Assembly: GCA_003137075.1 (NCBI GenBank)
Contig: PLES01000064.1
Span: 33,349 to 79,796 of the forward strand
Source: Solirubrobacterales bacterium
GTDB taxonomy: Bacteria; Actinomycetota; Thermoleophilia; Solirubrobacterales; Solirubrobacteraceae
Direction of reading: 5' to 3'
DNA length: 46,448 nucleotides
Shown piece by piece: positions 23,427 to 30,680 of this stretch (positions are counted from its first letter, which is position 1; each line of letters starts with the position of its first letter). A model generated the notes under the pieces. That model did not search any database. It was not told the DNA's origin and saw nothing but the letters and a program-made list of their open reading frames with translations. The translations under genes and the position numbers were made by a program.

Positions 23427-24290
23427 TCAGGCGCTGACGCGCTCGTCGACGATCACGGTGCGCAGCAATTTGCGATCGCCGTGCGACTCAAACGCCGGTT
23501 CTGCGAACTCGTGACCGGGGCCTGAGACTTGATGCTGCGCGTGCTCATCGGCAACCACCGCGACCTCGCCAAAGGGTCCTGCCGTCAGCTCGAGGCGGCG
23601 CGTCGTCGTGGAGAGTGCGAAGTCGACCGGCCCACCGCTCGATGCCCCGGCCGCGTACGCGGCGACGGCGTCGGTCACGGCCGCGATCTCCGCGATGCCA
23701 TCGGTCGTGAAACGAGCCTGCGCCGCCGCGGCCCGAGTCAGCCTCGCGAGTACCGGCGCGAGCAGCGAGACAGGCATGACCGAGACGATGATGTCGCCGG
23801 AGAGTGGCGCGGGCTCCGGAATCCAGTTCTGATTCTCAGAGAACGAATCAGAGTCGACGCCTGCGTGGCTGAACCACATCCGCACGTCAGTCCCACCACC
23901 GGGATTGGTACGGAGCTCCATGCGCTCTGAGAGGGCGCCCATGACCGCCAGTCCGACTCCCATGCGATCAGTGCGGGGTGAGATCCGGCGCATACCGCCA
24001 CCGCTGTCACGGACCAAGACCTGCACGCCTTCAGGCGTTGCCAGCAGAGAGACGGACAGCAACCCGCTTCCCAGGTCATATGCGTGCAGCACCACGTTGT
24101 TGCAGGCCTCGCTCACCGCCGTTCGCAGATCGTCCATGAACTCCGGGTCCAGCAGCAGCGTGTCTCCGACCGCACCCAGTAGCGAGCGGACGAGCGTCAA
24201 CGACTCCGGGCGACTTTCGACGTCCAGACGAACCACTGCAGCGTAGGTGCCTCGATCCAGCGTCAAAGTGTCCCGTGCCTGCTGACTCAT
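23427..24290 (-). CDS. RsbW-like anti-sigma factor with an added C-terminal domain
   Basis: 287 residues, about twice the normal RsbW size. Residues 1-135 are a HATPase kinase domain: N-box EACNNVVLHAYDLG (E61, N64, N65), G1 box DSGGGM and GVGLAVMGALSERMEL. Residues 150-265 have no ATP motifs, but the layout PVSLLAPVLARLTRAAAAQARF, IAEIAAVTDAVAAYA and RRLELTAGPFGE resembles a degenerate second copy of the same fold. The kinase domain should bind the sigma factor and phosphorylate the STAS protein. It is downstream of the sigma gene (42-bp gap) and converges on the phosphatase. There is no Shine-Dalgarno; the ATG lies in a palindrome. Confidence 0.87.
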   Translation of the reverse strand: MSQQARDTLTLDRGTYAAVVRLDVESRPESLTLVRSLLGAVGDTLLLDPEFMDDLRTAVSEACNNVVLHAYDLGSGLLSVSLLATPEGVQVLVRDSGGGMRRISPRTDRMGVGLAVMGALSERMELRTNPGGGTDVRMWFSHAGVDSDSFSENQNWIPEPAPLSGDIIVSVMPVSLLAPVLARLTRAAAAQARFTTDGIAEIAAVTDAVAAYAAGASSGGPVDFALSTTTRRLELTAGPFGEVAVVADEHAQHQVSGPGHEFAEPAFESHGDRKLLRTVIVDERVSA

Positions 24291-24296
24291 GAGTCA
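24283..24296. promoter_or_regulatory. 14-bp palindrome centred on the anti-sigma start codon
   Basis: TGACTCATGAGTCA is perfectly symmetric. In the mRNA it can form a 5-bp stem with the loop CAUG, placing the start codon in the loop. No Shine-Dalgarno is seen upstream. Confidence 0.35.
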
Positions 24297-24332
24297 ATCA
24301 GGGTCGGCGGAGAGATAACCGGTCTGCAGCCG

Positions 24333-25142
24333 TTAGCGCGCCGGCGGCGCGCCATCGCCGACCACGAGTTCACCCAAGCGAGCGATGGCCTGACGCAGGA
24401 TCCTGGACACCTGCATCTGTGAGACCCCGATCTCCTCCGCGATCTCGGATTGTGTGCGGTCTTCGATGAACCGCAGCCCGAGCACCTGTCGCTCGCGCTC
24501 GGAGAGTTGACGCGCAGCCGCACCGATCGTCACGCCGAGGTCGATCAACTCAAAGCGATCGTCCTCACTGCCCAACGTGTCGGCGAGTGTCGCGGCGGCA
24601 TCCTCGCCGTCTTCGCGCGGCGCGTCCAAGGAGGTGGAGTGGTGCGCTGCAGCAGCTTCCATCGCATCGAGTACGTCCTCAATATCGAGCTCTAGATACT
24701 GCGCCAGCTCTTGGACGGTCGGGGCGCGCCCGATCGTCGGCATCAGCTTGCGCTGCGCATCTTCAACCTTAAGAGCGAGCTCCTGCCTGCTGCGTGGGAC
24801 GTGCACAGACCATCCGAGATCTCGGAAGTAACGCTTGATCTCACCGACGATCGTCGGGACCGCGAATGAGGTGAAGTTGGTGCCGCGGCTTGCGTCGAAG
24901 CGATCGATCGCGTTGAGCAAGCCGACGCTCGCGACCTGAACAAGGTCTTCGATCGGCTCGCGAGCACCGCGATAGCGCCACGCAAGCTTGCGCGCCACCG
25001 GCATGAAACGGTCTACCAAAATCTCGCGGGCACGTTGGTCCCCGTGGTCCTGCCAACGCTCAAAGAGTTCGGCGGTATCAAGCTGTCCCCGTGTCGGAGA
25101 CTCGACGCCGGACCCCGTTTTCATTACAGGATTCATGGTCAT
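24333..25142 (-). CDS. SigB/SigF-family RNA polymerase sigma factor
   Basis: 269 residues from ATG 25142 (ATG 25136 is also possible). Region 2 spans REILVDRFMPVARKLAWRYRG to TNFTSFAVPTIVGEIKRYFRD. Region 3 is VHVPRSRQELALKVEDAQR with PTVQELAQYL. Region 4 is LSERERQVLGLRFIEDRTQSE plus the helix-turn-helix EIGVSQMQVSRILRQ. Region 1.1 is absent, as in stress and sporulation sigmas. A longer frame reaches TTG 25175, but an exact SigB-type promoter lies inside that extension, so the protein starts after it. It is first in an operon with its anti-sigma factor and is probably autoregulated. Confidence 0.93.
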   Translation of the reverse strand: MTMNPVMKTGSGVESPTRGQLDTAELFERWQDHGDQRAREILVDRFMPVARKLAWRYRGAREPIEDLVQVASVGLLNAIDRFDASRGTNFTSFAVPTIVGEIKRYFRDLGWSVHVPRSRQELALKVEDAQRKLMPTIGRAPTVQELAQYLELDIEDVLDAMEAAAAHHSTSLDAPREDGEDAAATLADTLGSEDDRFELIDLGVTIGAAARQLSERERQVLGLRFIEDRTQSEIAEEIGVSQMQVSRILRQAIARLGELVVGDGAPPAR

Positions 25143-25152
25143 AGAACCATTT

Positions 25153-25177
25153 ATACCCACTCGGGCGGTGCTCAAAC
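25153..25177 (-). promoter_or_regulatory. SigB-type autoregulatory promoter of the sigma gene
   Basis: On the minus strand: exact GTTT (25174-25177), a 15-nt spacer and exact GGGTAT (25153-25158). The first ATG of the sigma gene is 10 nt after the -10 with no Shine-Dalgarno, which predicts a nearly leaderless mRNA. Confidence 0.75.
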
Positions 25178-25200
25178 ATCAAATTTCGGCGAATGTCTGC

Positions 25201-25226
25201 GTTTAGTGACGACTCGCACAGGGCAG
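25201..25226 (+). promoter_or_regulatory. Weak SigB-type promoter candidate for the CsbD-like/PfpI genes
   Basis: Exact GTTT (25201-25204), a 16-nt spacer and GGGCAG (25221-25226; T to C in the -10). It is divergent from the sigma promoter, whose GTTT lies 23 bp away. Confidence 0.3.
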
Positions 25227-25286
25227 CCACGTGCGTAGAACACAAGCGCTACCCGTCGCGAACCTCTCAGCGGAATGGAGCACGAA

Positions 25287-25361
25287 ATGTCGAACAACCA
25301 AACGAAAACTCCAGAGAGCGCAAGCGATTTGAAGGGTCGCGCCAAGGAAGCGGCCGGGTGA
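25287..25361 (+). CDS. 24-residue CsbD-like peptide or truncated CsbD remnant
   Basis: ATG 25287 follows GGAG with a 6-nt gap, a good initiation site. The peptide starts MSNNQTKTPESASDLKGRAK, continues EAAG and then stops (TGA 25359-25361). The LKGRAKEAAG part matches the start of CsbD stress proteins, which normally continue for 30-60 more residues. Only 76 bp separate the stop from the PfpI gene, so the rest is missing. No clear continuation is found in another frame. It may be a relic, or a short upstream ORF for the PfpI gene. Confidence 0.45.
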   Translation: MSNNQTKTPESASDLKGRAKEAAG

Positions 25362-25437
25362 CGGAATTCGCTCAGTGTTCTGCCTCGGCCGGGCCAGAGC
25401 CGCCATTTCCCGAGACGTACGAACGGAGTGACGAGAC

Positions 25438-26004
25438 ATGACCATGCCGCTTAAGGGCAAGCACATTGCCTTCCTCTTCACGGAAGGGGTCGAGCAGGCC
25501 GAACTGATGGAGCCGTTGCGCTCAGTTGAGGCAGCCGGCGGGGACACGACCCTGCTCTCGATCGACGGCGGCGTCGTGCAGATGTTCAACGCGCACGAGC
25601 GCGGGGACCAGATTGAGGCGGAGCTCTCGGTGGCGGAGGCGGACCCGGATCAGTTTGACGGGCTTGTCCTGCCGGGTGGCGTCGCCGACCCCGACGCGCT
25701 ACGCGTCCACGATCACGCGGTCAGCTTCATTCGGGCCTTCTTCGAACAAGGCAAGCCGGTCGGAGTGATCTGCCACGCACCCTGGACGCTGATCGAAGCC
25801 GACGTGGTCCGCGGTCGCACACTGACCTCGTGGCCGAGCCTGCAAACAGACCTGCGGAACGCGGGTGCGAACTGGGTCGACGTGTCGGTGCACGTCGACA
25901 ACGGCCTTGTCTCATCCAGGGATCCGGCAGATCTGCCGGCGTTCTGCGAAAAGCTCGTTCAGACGTTCGCTCAGGCTGGCCGTGCCTCGCACGAGGTCGC
26001 CTAA
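25438..26004 (+). CDS. DJ-1/PfpI-family protein
   Basis: 188 residues with the type-1 glutamine-amidotransferase-like fold. The nucleophile elbow is GVICHAPW, with C112 followed by H113. The acidic partner lies in FTEGVEQAELMEP. The strand FDGLVLPGGVADPDALR and the end HVDNGLVSSRDPADLPAFC are typical of the YhbO/YraA/PfpI branch. Members act on glyoxal or glycated products, as chaperones or as peptidases; the exact activity is not certain. GGAG sits 9 nt upstream of the ATG. The position in the stress island fits a protective role. Its stop overlaps that of the convergent 59-residue gene by 4 bp. Confidence 0.88.
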   Translation: MTMPLKGKHIAFLFTEGVEQAELMEPLRSVEAAGGDTTLLSIDGGVVQMFNAHERGDQIEAELSVAEADPDQFDGLVLPGGVADPDALRVHDHAVSFIRAFFEQGKPVGVICHAPWTLIEADVVRGRTLTSWPSLQTDLRNAGANWVDVSVHVDNGLVSSRDPADLPAFCEKLVQTFAQAGRASHEVA

Positions 26005-26180
26005 CTGCGGTCGGCGCCGTCGTCTCGCGCCGGCGACGACTCGGCGCCACCGTGCATGCCGCGTTCGGCGTCCTCGCCGTTCTGGTTTGAGACGGTCTGG
26101 GGCGGTGCAGCGTTGCGGTCCGCCAGTTCGCGTTCATCCCTGCGCCGCAGCCTGTCGCGGACGTGTTCGATCAGAGTCAT
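26001..26180 (-). CDS. 59-residue hydrophilic protein with SigB-type promoter
   Basis: Read directly from the minus strand: ATG at 26180, TAG at 26001-26003, GAGGG with a 5-nt gap. It begins MTLIEHVRDRLRRRDERELA, a short amphipathic basic helix, followed by an acidic, Gly/Ser/Asp-rich disordered tail ending in DDGADRS. No known family is recognised. Support comes from the good ribosome site, a matching promoter with exact GTTT and GGGTAG at the right distance, and a hairpin that separates it from the lipoprotein gene. It overlaps the convergent PfpI stop by 4 bp. Small disordered stress proteins of this shape are common, but its role is unknown. Confidence 0.65.
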   Translation of the reverse strand: MTLIEHVRDRLRRRDERELADRNAAPPQTVSNQNGEDAERGMHGGAESSPARDDGADRS

Positions 26181-26239
26181 GAGATCCCTCGGTCGTGGTC
26201 TGCCTGATGCGGTGCCTCAGCCGCACCGCAGACGCTCAA

Positions 26240-26265
26240 CTACCCGCGAGTCGCCGCGCACAAAC
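26240..26265 (-). promoter_or_regulatory. SigB-type promoter of the 59-residue gene
   Basis: On the minus strand: exact GTTT (26262-26265), a 16-nt spacer and GGGTAG (26240-26245). It lies 59 nt before the ATG, giving a leader that carries the Shine-Dalgarno. Confidence 0.6.
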
Positions 26266-26276
26266 GACAGGTTCAC

Positions 26277-26304
26277 GGGGAGCGGTCCCGCTGGACCGCT
26301 CCCC
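26277..26304 (-). terminator. 12-bp perfect hairpin after the lipoprotein gene
   Basis: GGGGAGCGGTCC, loop CGCT, GGACCGCTCCCC, 10 nt beyond the lipoprotein stop. No T-tract. It separates that gene from the SigB-type promoter just beyond. Confidence 0.7.
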
Positions 26305-26314
26305 AGTCACTTCT

Positions 26315-26845
26315 CTACGAGCAGTTCTTGCTGCCCCAGGCCTGTAGTGCAGCTTCGGCTGACTTCAGCTTCGACCCCTCAAAGACCGTCACCGCCTGTG
26401 CGAGCGAGGCCTCCTGAGCTGCCGTCGGCGTCTTGCCGATCACGAAGCCGGAACTTTTCATCGCCTCTGCGAACTTGGTGAACGCCGTGGCGATCGTCTC
26501 GAGGTCCGGACGGATCGCCGACGGTGCGGCGTCTGCCATCTTCTGGAAGTCCGCCGCGGCGGCCGTTTCGTTGAACTTCGAGCCTGTCGCAGCGCCCATC
26601 GCCTCGGCGAACTTGGTGCCGAGCCCGCTCAACTGCAGGCAGTTGGCGTCGCTCGCGAACGTTGGCGTGCCCGACGAGCTGGGTTTCGATGACACGGGCA
26701 CGGTCGTTGCCGTCGTTGCCGCTGACTTCTTCGTGGCGGTCGGCTTCTTTGCCGTCGTCGTCGAGGTCGACGGGCTGCTCGAACCGCCGCAGCCCGCGAC
26801 CAGTACTACCGCAGCCAACGCGGCTGCAAGGGTCCTAACTCTCAT
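26315..26845 (-). CDS. Secreted lipoprotein, unknown function
   Basis: 176 residues. The lipobox LVAGC places the lipidated Cys at position 19. A Ser/Thr/Lys linker of about 40 residues follows (rich in TTTAKKPTATKK-type sequence). The folded part has two cysteines (ASDANCLQLSG and the last WGSKNC) and is helical, with GLGTKFAEAMG and FTKFAEAMKSSG forming a similar repeated element. It should be tethered to the outer face of the membrane. GGAAAGG lies 8 nt before the ATG. No binding motif is recognised. A GC hairpin ends the transcript. Confidence 0.82.
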   Translation of the reverse strand: MRVRTLAAALAAVVLVAGCGGSSSPSTSTTTAKKPTATKKSAATTATTVPVSSKPSSSGTPTFASDANCLQLSGLGTKFAEAMGAATGSKFNETAAAADFQKMADAAPSAIRPDLETIATAFTKFAEAMKSSGFVIGKTPTAAQEASLAQAVTVFEGSKLKSAEAALQAWGSKNCS

Positions 26846-26923
26846 GATGTGCGCCTTTCCCGGTTTGCGCTATGAACTGACGAGCGGATCCTACTTTTCG
26901 CGGCGGCACTGAGAGGTAGTTGA

Positions 26924-28828
26924 TTACTTCCTCCACGTGACCGTGACGGTCTTTGACTCGACTGTCTTGCCGCCCACCTTGATCACGAACCTGACCTTGA
27001 GCTTTCCGTGCTTCTTCAGCAATGCCGTGCCTGCGCGATTCAGCTTGAGCGTGCGCGTCAGCGACTTGCCGGCCTTGATCGTGCCGTTGCCGCTGAGCAC
27101 CGTCTTCTTGAGCGAGGTGCCGGTGAATGTGTACTTCGCGCAGGCCTTGCCCTTCGCGCAGGAGAGCTTCAGTGTCAGCCGCTTGACGCCGCCTAAGAGC
27201 TCGCTGACCTTCGGAGCTTTGCCTGCGCTGGCCGCACCGCCGTAGACCAAACCGACGTAGGCGTTGCTCGCAAGCGTCTCCTTGGTGTAGTCGGCCGAGA
27301 AGCCGTTGGTCACCGAGCCGAAGGTCCCCGAGGCGCTTCCACCGTTGTAGGTGATGAACGGGAACTCAGTGCCCTTCGCCGGGCTGTAGCCCGACGCGAG
27401 CGTCGGTGCGAGCGTTCCTCCGGCGTTGAACTTGCCGCCGATCGTCAGATTGAATTGGCTAAGGCTGGTCGCGCTTGCGACCTGCGGTGCGATTGTGCCG
27501 CCGTTGGTGAAGGCGCCGCCCTGGACGAGCCAGAGCGAGTTTGCGTCCATGTTGACGGTGCCGTTGTTGGTGGTCGTCGTGCCGGCGGTCTGCTTCAGCG
27601 GACCCCCGGTCAGATTGATCGTGCCACCGCTCTCGTTGACCAGCGTGTCGAGCAGCTGGTTGGCCGAGGTGGCTGAAGTGCCGGCCGCGTACTCCGAGTC
27701 GATCGTTCCGTAGTTGTCGAGCTCGCCGCCGTTCAAGATGCCGTCGGCACCGTTGGTCGCGGGGGTATCGAGAATGATCGTGCCGTAGTTGGCGACGGTT
27801 TGGTTGTTGCTACCGCCGATGTAGAGCGTCGTGCCCGAGCAGCCACCCAGAACGGTGATCGTCTGGCTCGCGGGAACCGTTCCGACAAGCCCACCGGTCG
27901 TGCAATTCGAAACCTCGAAGCTACCTGCGCCCGAGGTGTCGTCCAGCTCTTCGCCGTTGGTTATCTGGACCGGGTTGCCGGTTTCGTTGCCGCCACTCTG
28001 GTACCAGTGCATCGACTGCTGAAGCGTCGCCGTGCCCTGGTTGGCGAAGGTGCCGCCAGCGTCGTTGATGAACTGTGAGCCATCGCCGGCGATCATCGTG
28101 AACGAAGCGCCGGTTGCAATCGAGAGCGTGCTCCTGTTATCGACGATGTACGGCAGGTTGCCTTCGCCTTGGAAGGTCATCTTGCCGGATTGAACCTGGA
28201 GGTTGCCGGTGTTCGTGAAGGTGCCGCCGACGTTAATCGATTCGCCCCAGGTCGGGTCACTTGTGGTGGCGACGATCGTGCCGCCATTGTTGAAAATGGA
28301 TGGCGTACTGGTAGACGTGTCAACGCCCAGGTTCGCCGACCCCCCGGGCTCAATCCCCGTTGCCGCTCCCACCGCGACGTTGCCCGTCGCCTCGAGGTCG
28401 AGTGTTGCTCCGCCGTCAATCGTGAGATTTCCGTCGACATAGAGATTAGTTGCGTTGGAAGGGTTGCCCTGCACTGTGCTTGCGATGCCCTCGACGATCA
28501 CCGTCGCGCCCTGACTGATCGTGAGGTTGTCGGTGACGCCGTTGGAGCCGTTCCCGTAGTACCCCGGCTGCGTCACCGTGGAAAGGGTCACGGTGGTGTT
28601 CGCCGGAATCACGGCGTCGCACTGGGCGCTCGGCTGCCCGTTCGTCCAGTTGTCCCCGCTACCCCACTGGCCGCCGCTGCCGGCGCTGTATGTCGTTGTG
28701 CCCGATTGGCAGTAGGTATTGGGATCGGCCCGTGAAGTGGCCGTGAAGACGAGCAGCATCAGCACGGAACTGATCAAAGCTGCGAGGAGCCGCGGCGCGG
28801 CCGTAGGGCGGATGGCGAAATTTGACAT
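26924..28828 (-). CDS. Secreted beta-helix-like repeat protein with shared C-terminal domain
   Basis: 634 residues from ATG 28828; the longer frame begins before the signal peptide and is not used. The signal peptide spans about 1-34 (RLLAALISSVLMLLVFTATSRA). The body has many NGGT, GTFTNTGN and NYGTI units, typical of right-handed beta-helix surface proteins and adhesins. From about residue 550 a Lys-rich beta domain (LTLKLSCAKGKACAKYTFTG to LLKKHGKLKVRFVIKVGG) closes the chain. That domain looks like the C-terminus of the glutaminase-like protein at 43640. Likely surface-exposed; the ligand is unknown. Confidence 0.8.
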   Translation of the reverse strand: MSNFAIRPTAAPRLLAALISSVLMLLVFTATSRADPNTYCQSGTTTYSAGSGGQWGSGDNWTNGQPSAQCDAVIPANTTVTLSTVTQPGYYGNGSNGVTDNLTISQGATVIVEGIASTVQGNPSNATNLYVDGNLTIDGGATLDLEATGNVAVGAATGIEPGGSANLGVDTSTSTPSIFNNGGTIVATTSDPTWGESINVGGTFTNTGNLQVQSGKMTFQGEGNLPYIVDNRSTLSIATGASFTMIAGDGSQFINDAGGTFANQGTATLQQSMHWYQSGGNETGNPVQITNGEELDDTSGAGSFEVSNCTTGGLVGTVPASQTITVLGGCSGTTLYIGGSNNQTVANYGTIILDTPATNGADGILNGGELDNYGTIDSEYAAGTSATSANQLLDTLVNESGGTINLTGGPLKQTAGTTTTNNGTVNMDANSLWLVQGGAFTNGGTIAPQVASATSLSQFNLTIGGKFNAGGTLAPTLASGYSPAKGTEFPFITYNGGSASGTFGSVTNGFSADYTKETLASNAYVGLVYGGAASAGKAPKVSELLGGVKRLTLKLSCAKGKACAKYTFTGTSLKKTVLSGNGTIKAGKSLTRTLKLNRAGTALLKKHGKLKVRFVIKVGGKTVESKTVTVTWRK

Positions 28829-28997
28829 GAGCACACCGTAAAACGGGGGCGTTAGATGAACGTCACATGGATTCGCGTTGGTCGTCCGCCTGCGAGGGAT
28901 ATTCAACCCTTAAGTCGTGTAACGGACGTGCCGATAGAGGTTCTAAGGCGCCACCCGGCGCCAATCACACAGCCCTATCCAGGATGGAGGCAAACCC

Positions 28998-30146
28998 TTG
29001 ATTCGCACACGACGAGTCGGGCTTGGGGCCTTTGGCCTGCTCAGCGTGCAAAGCGCACGAGCGCCGCGAGCCAAGCGCGAGAAAAATCTCCAAAACGTCA
29101 CCCCGGAAACGACTCCGGTTGAGTCTCAGGGTCTGGACAGCGATCCGCAACGTGATCGCCCGGCGGCGCCACGTGGCGCCGAGATCACTGCGTCGGTGAG
29201 CGTGGTTATTCCGACCCTCAACGAGGTGGAGAGCTTGCCGTGGGTGATAGAGAACCTGCCGTCGTGGGTCTCCGAGCTCGTGATAGTCGACGGTCTCTCG
29301 ACCGACCGCACCGAGACCATGGCACGCAGTCTGCGCCCAGATGTCGTGGTCGTACACCAGTATCAGCGAGGTAAGGGAGCCGCGCTGCGGGCCGGATTCG
29401 CCGCGGCCAGCGGCGACATCGTCGTGATGATCGACGCTGACGGAAGTACAGATCCGCGTGAGATGGGCCGCTTCGTTGAGGCACTTGAGGACGGTGCCGA
29501 CTTCGTCAAGGGCTCACGTCACATGAAGGACGGCGGCTCGGCCGACTTCACGCTGCTGCGCGCGGCCGGCAACAAGGCATTCGTGCTGGCGGCAAACGGG
29601 CTTTACGGCTCCAAGTTCACAGACCTCTGCTACGGCTACTGCGCCTTCTGGCGCAACCACGTGGACAAGCTCGGCCTTACCGCGGACGGCTTCGAGATCG
29701 AGACCCAGCTGGTGCTGGGCGCTCTAAAGGCTGGCCTTGAGATCCGGGAGGTGCCGAGCTTCGAGCTGGAGCGTCGCGCCGGCACCTCAAACCTGAACGC
29801 GGCGCGCGACGGTCTGCGTGTACTTCGCACGATGCTCGGACGCGACGAACGGCGTCCGGACGAAGCGATTCATTTCAGCCTGCGCAAGGTTCACCTGCCG
29901 GTATGGAGCACCGAGGGTGTTCCAGAGGAGGGTGAGCGCCGGAGCGTCGACAGACGCATCAAGAGTCGCGAGCTGACCGGCTACATCGGCCCGGAACGGC
30001 GTAACACCGATGAGCGTCGCGAGAGCGTCGGCACGGTCGTCGCCTACCGTGCCGTTTACGGAAGGCCGCGCCCGCAAGAGGCGCGTGCTTACCGGCCGCT
30101 GACCGCGGCCCAGGGCCCAACGAAGCAAGGCCAAGAAGCTGCATAG
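28998..30146 (+). CDS. Glycosyltransferase family 2, polyprenyl-phosphate type
   Basis: 382 residues from TTG 28998, chosen because GGAGG lies 7 nt upstream. After a basic, probably disordered N-terminus of about 65 residues comes the GT-A domain: VSVVIPTLNEVESLPWVI, VDGLSTDRT, and the metal-binding MIDADGSTDP near residue 145. GYCAFWRNHVDKLGL and FEIETQLVLGALKAG follow, as in dolichol-phosphate mannosyl/glucosyltransferase-like enzymes. No membrane helices follow, so the product would be a cytoplasm-side lipid-linked sugar or glycan. The tail is basic and rich in Arg. It is divergent from the surface repeat protein. Confidence 0.86.
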   Translation: MIRTRRVGLGAFGLLSVQSARAPRAKREKNLQNVTPETTPVESQGLDSDPQRDRPAAPRGAEITASVSVVIPTLNEVESLPWVIENLPSWVSELVIVDGLSTDRTETMARSLRPDVVVVHQYQRGKGAALRAGFAAASGDIVVMIDADGSTDPREMGRFVEALEDGADFVKGSRHMKDGGSADFTLLRAAGNKAFVLAANGLYGSKFTDLCYGYCAFWRNHVDKLGLTADGFEIETQLVLGALKAGLEIREVPSFELERRAGTSNLNAARDGLRVLRTMLGRDERRPDEAIHFSLRKVHLPVWSTEGVPEEGERRSVDRRIKSRELTGYIGPERRNTDERRESVGTVVAYRAVYGRPRPQEARAYRPLTAAQGPTKQGQEAA

Positions 30147-30175
30147 GCTGGCGCGTCAGCCGACGCGCCTTAGCC
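30146..30175. terminator. Bulged hairpin between convergent genes
   Basis: GGCT-GGCGCGTC, loop AGCC, GACGCGCC-TT-AGCC: an 8-bp core stem extended by 4 bp across a two-base bulge. It starts at the last base of the glycosyltransferase stop and lies before the universal stress protein stop, so it can serve both strands. Confidence 0.6.
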
Positions 30176-30215
30176 GCGATATCTGTGGCGCCCCGGCCCC
30201 TTAACGAGCCGGCGT

Positions 30216-30680
30216 CTACCCGTGCCGGTGCGTGATCAGCACGGTGCGGCGCGAATTTGAAGCCACTGCCCGAGCGACGCTGCCGGCCACCGCGCCGGCG
30301 AACTTACCGCGGCTGTGGGAGCCGATCACTATCACGCTCGCGTCGTGCTGATCGGCGACGTCAACGATGCCCCGCCAGATCGGAGATGCCTCGACCGCGA
30401 GGCTCTGTGACCGAAAGCCGGCCGCCTCGGCTCGTTTCGCGCCGGCCGCGGCAGTGAGCTCCGCGGCCCGCTTGACCTCCGGGCTCTCGGCGGCGTTGAG
30501 GTGGGTCCCGGACGGTGGCACGAAACCCAGGTCGAACGGCTGCCAGACGCAGACGACCAGCGCCTCGTGGCTATCGCCGAACAGCTGTCCGGCCTTCTCT
30601 ATCGCGAGGTCGGCAAGCTCGGAGCCGTCGTAGGCGAAGACGACCGGTCCGGCTTCAGGCGTTGGGTTTGTTGAGCTCAT
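30216..30680 (-). CDS. Universal stress protein, UspA family
   Basis: 154 residues, one Usp domain. It begins VVFAYDGSELADLAIEKAG, and the ATP-loop signature is IGSHSRGKFAGAVAGSVARAVA (G-x2-G-x9-G pattern), followed by VLITHR. An intact loop suggests ATP binding. Its ATG overlaps the stop of the upstream MFS transporter (ATGA), so the two are made from one mRNA. Usp proteins respond to starvation, acid or oxidative stress. An ATP-binding cytosolic partner for the transporter is possible. The convergent hairpin at 30146-30175 ends the operon. Confidence 0.9.
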   Translation of the reverse strand: MSSTNPTPEAGPVVFAYDGSELADLAIEKAGQLFGDSHEALVVCVWQPFDLGFVPPSGTHLNAAESPEVKRAAELTAAAGAKRAEAAGFRSQSLAVEASPIWRGIVDVADQHDASVIVIGSHSRGKFAGAVAGSVARAVASNSRRTVLITHRHG

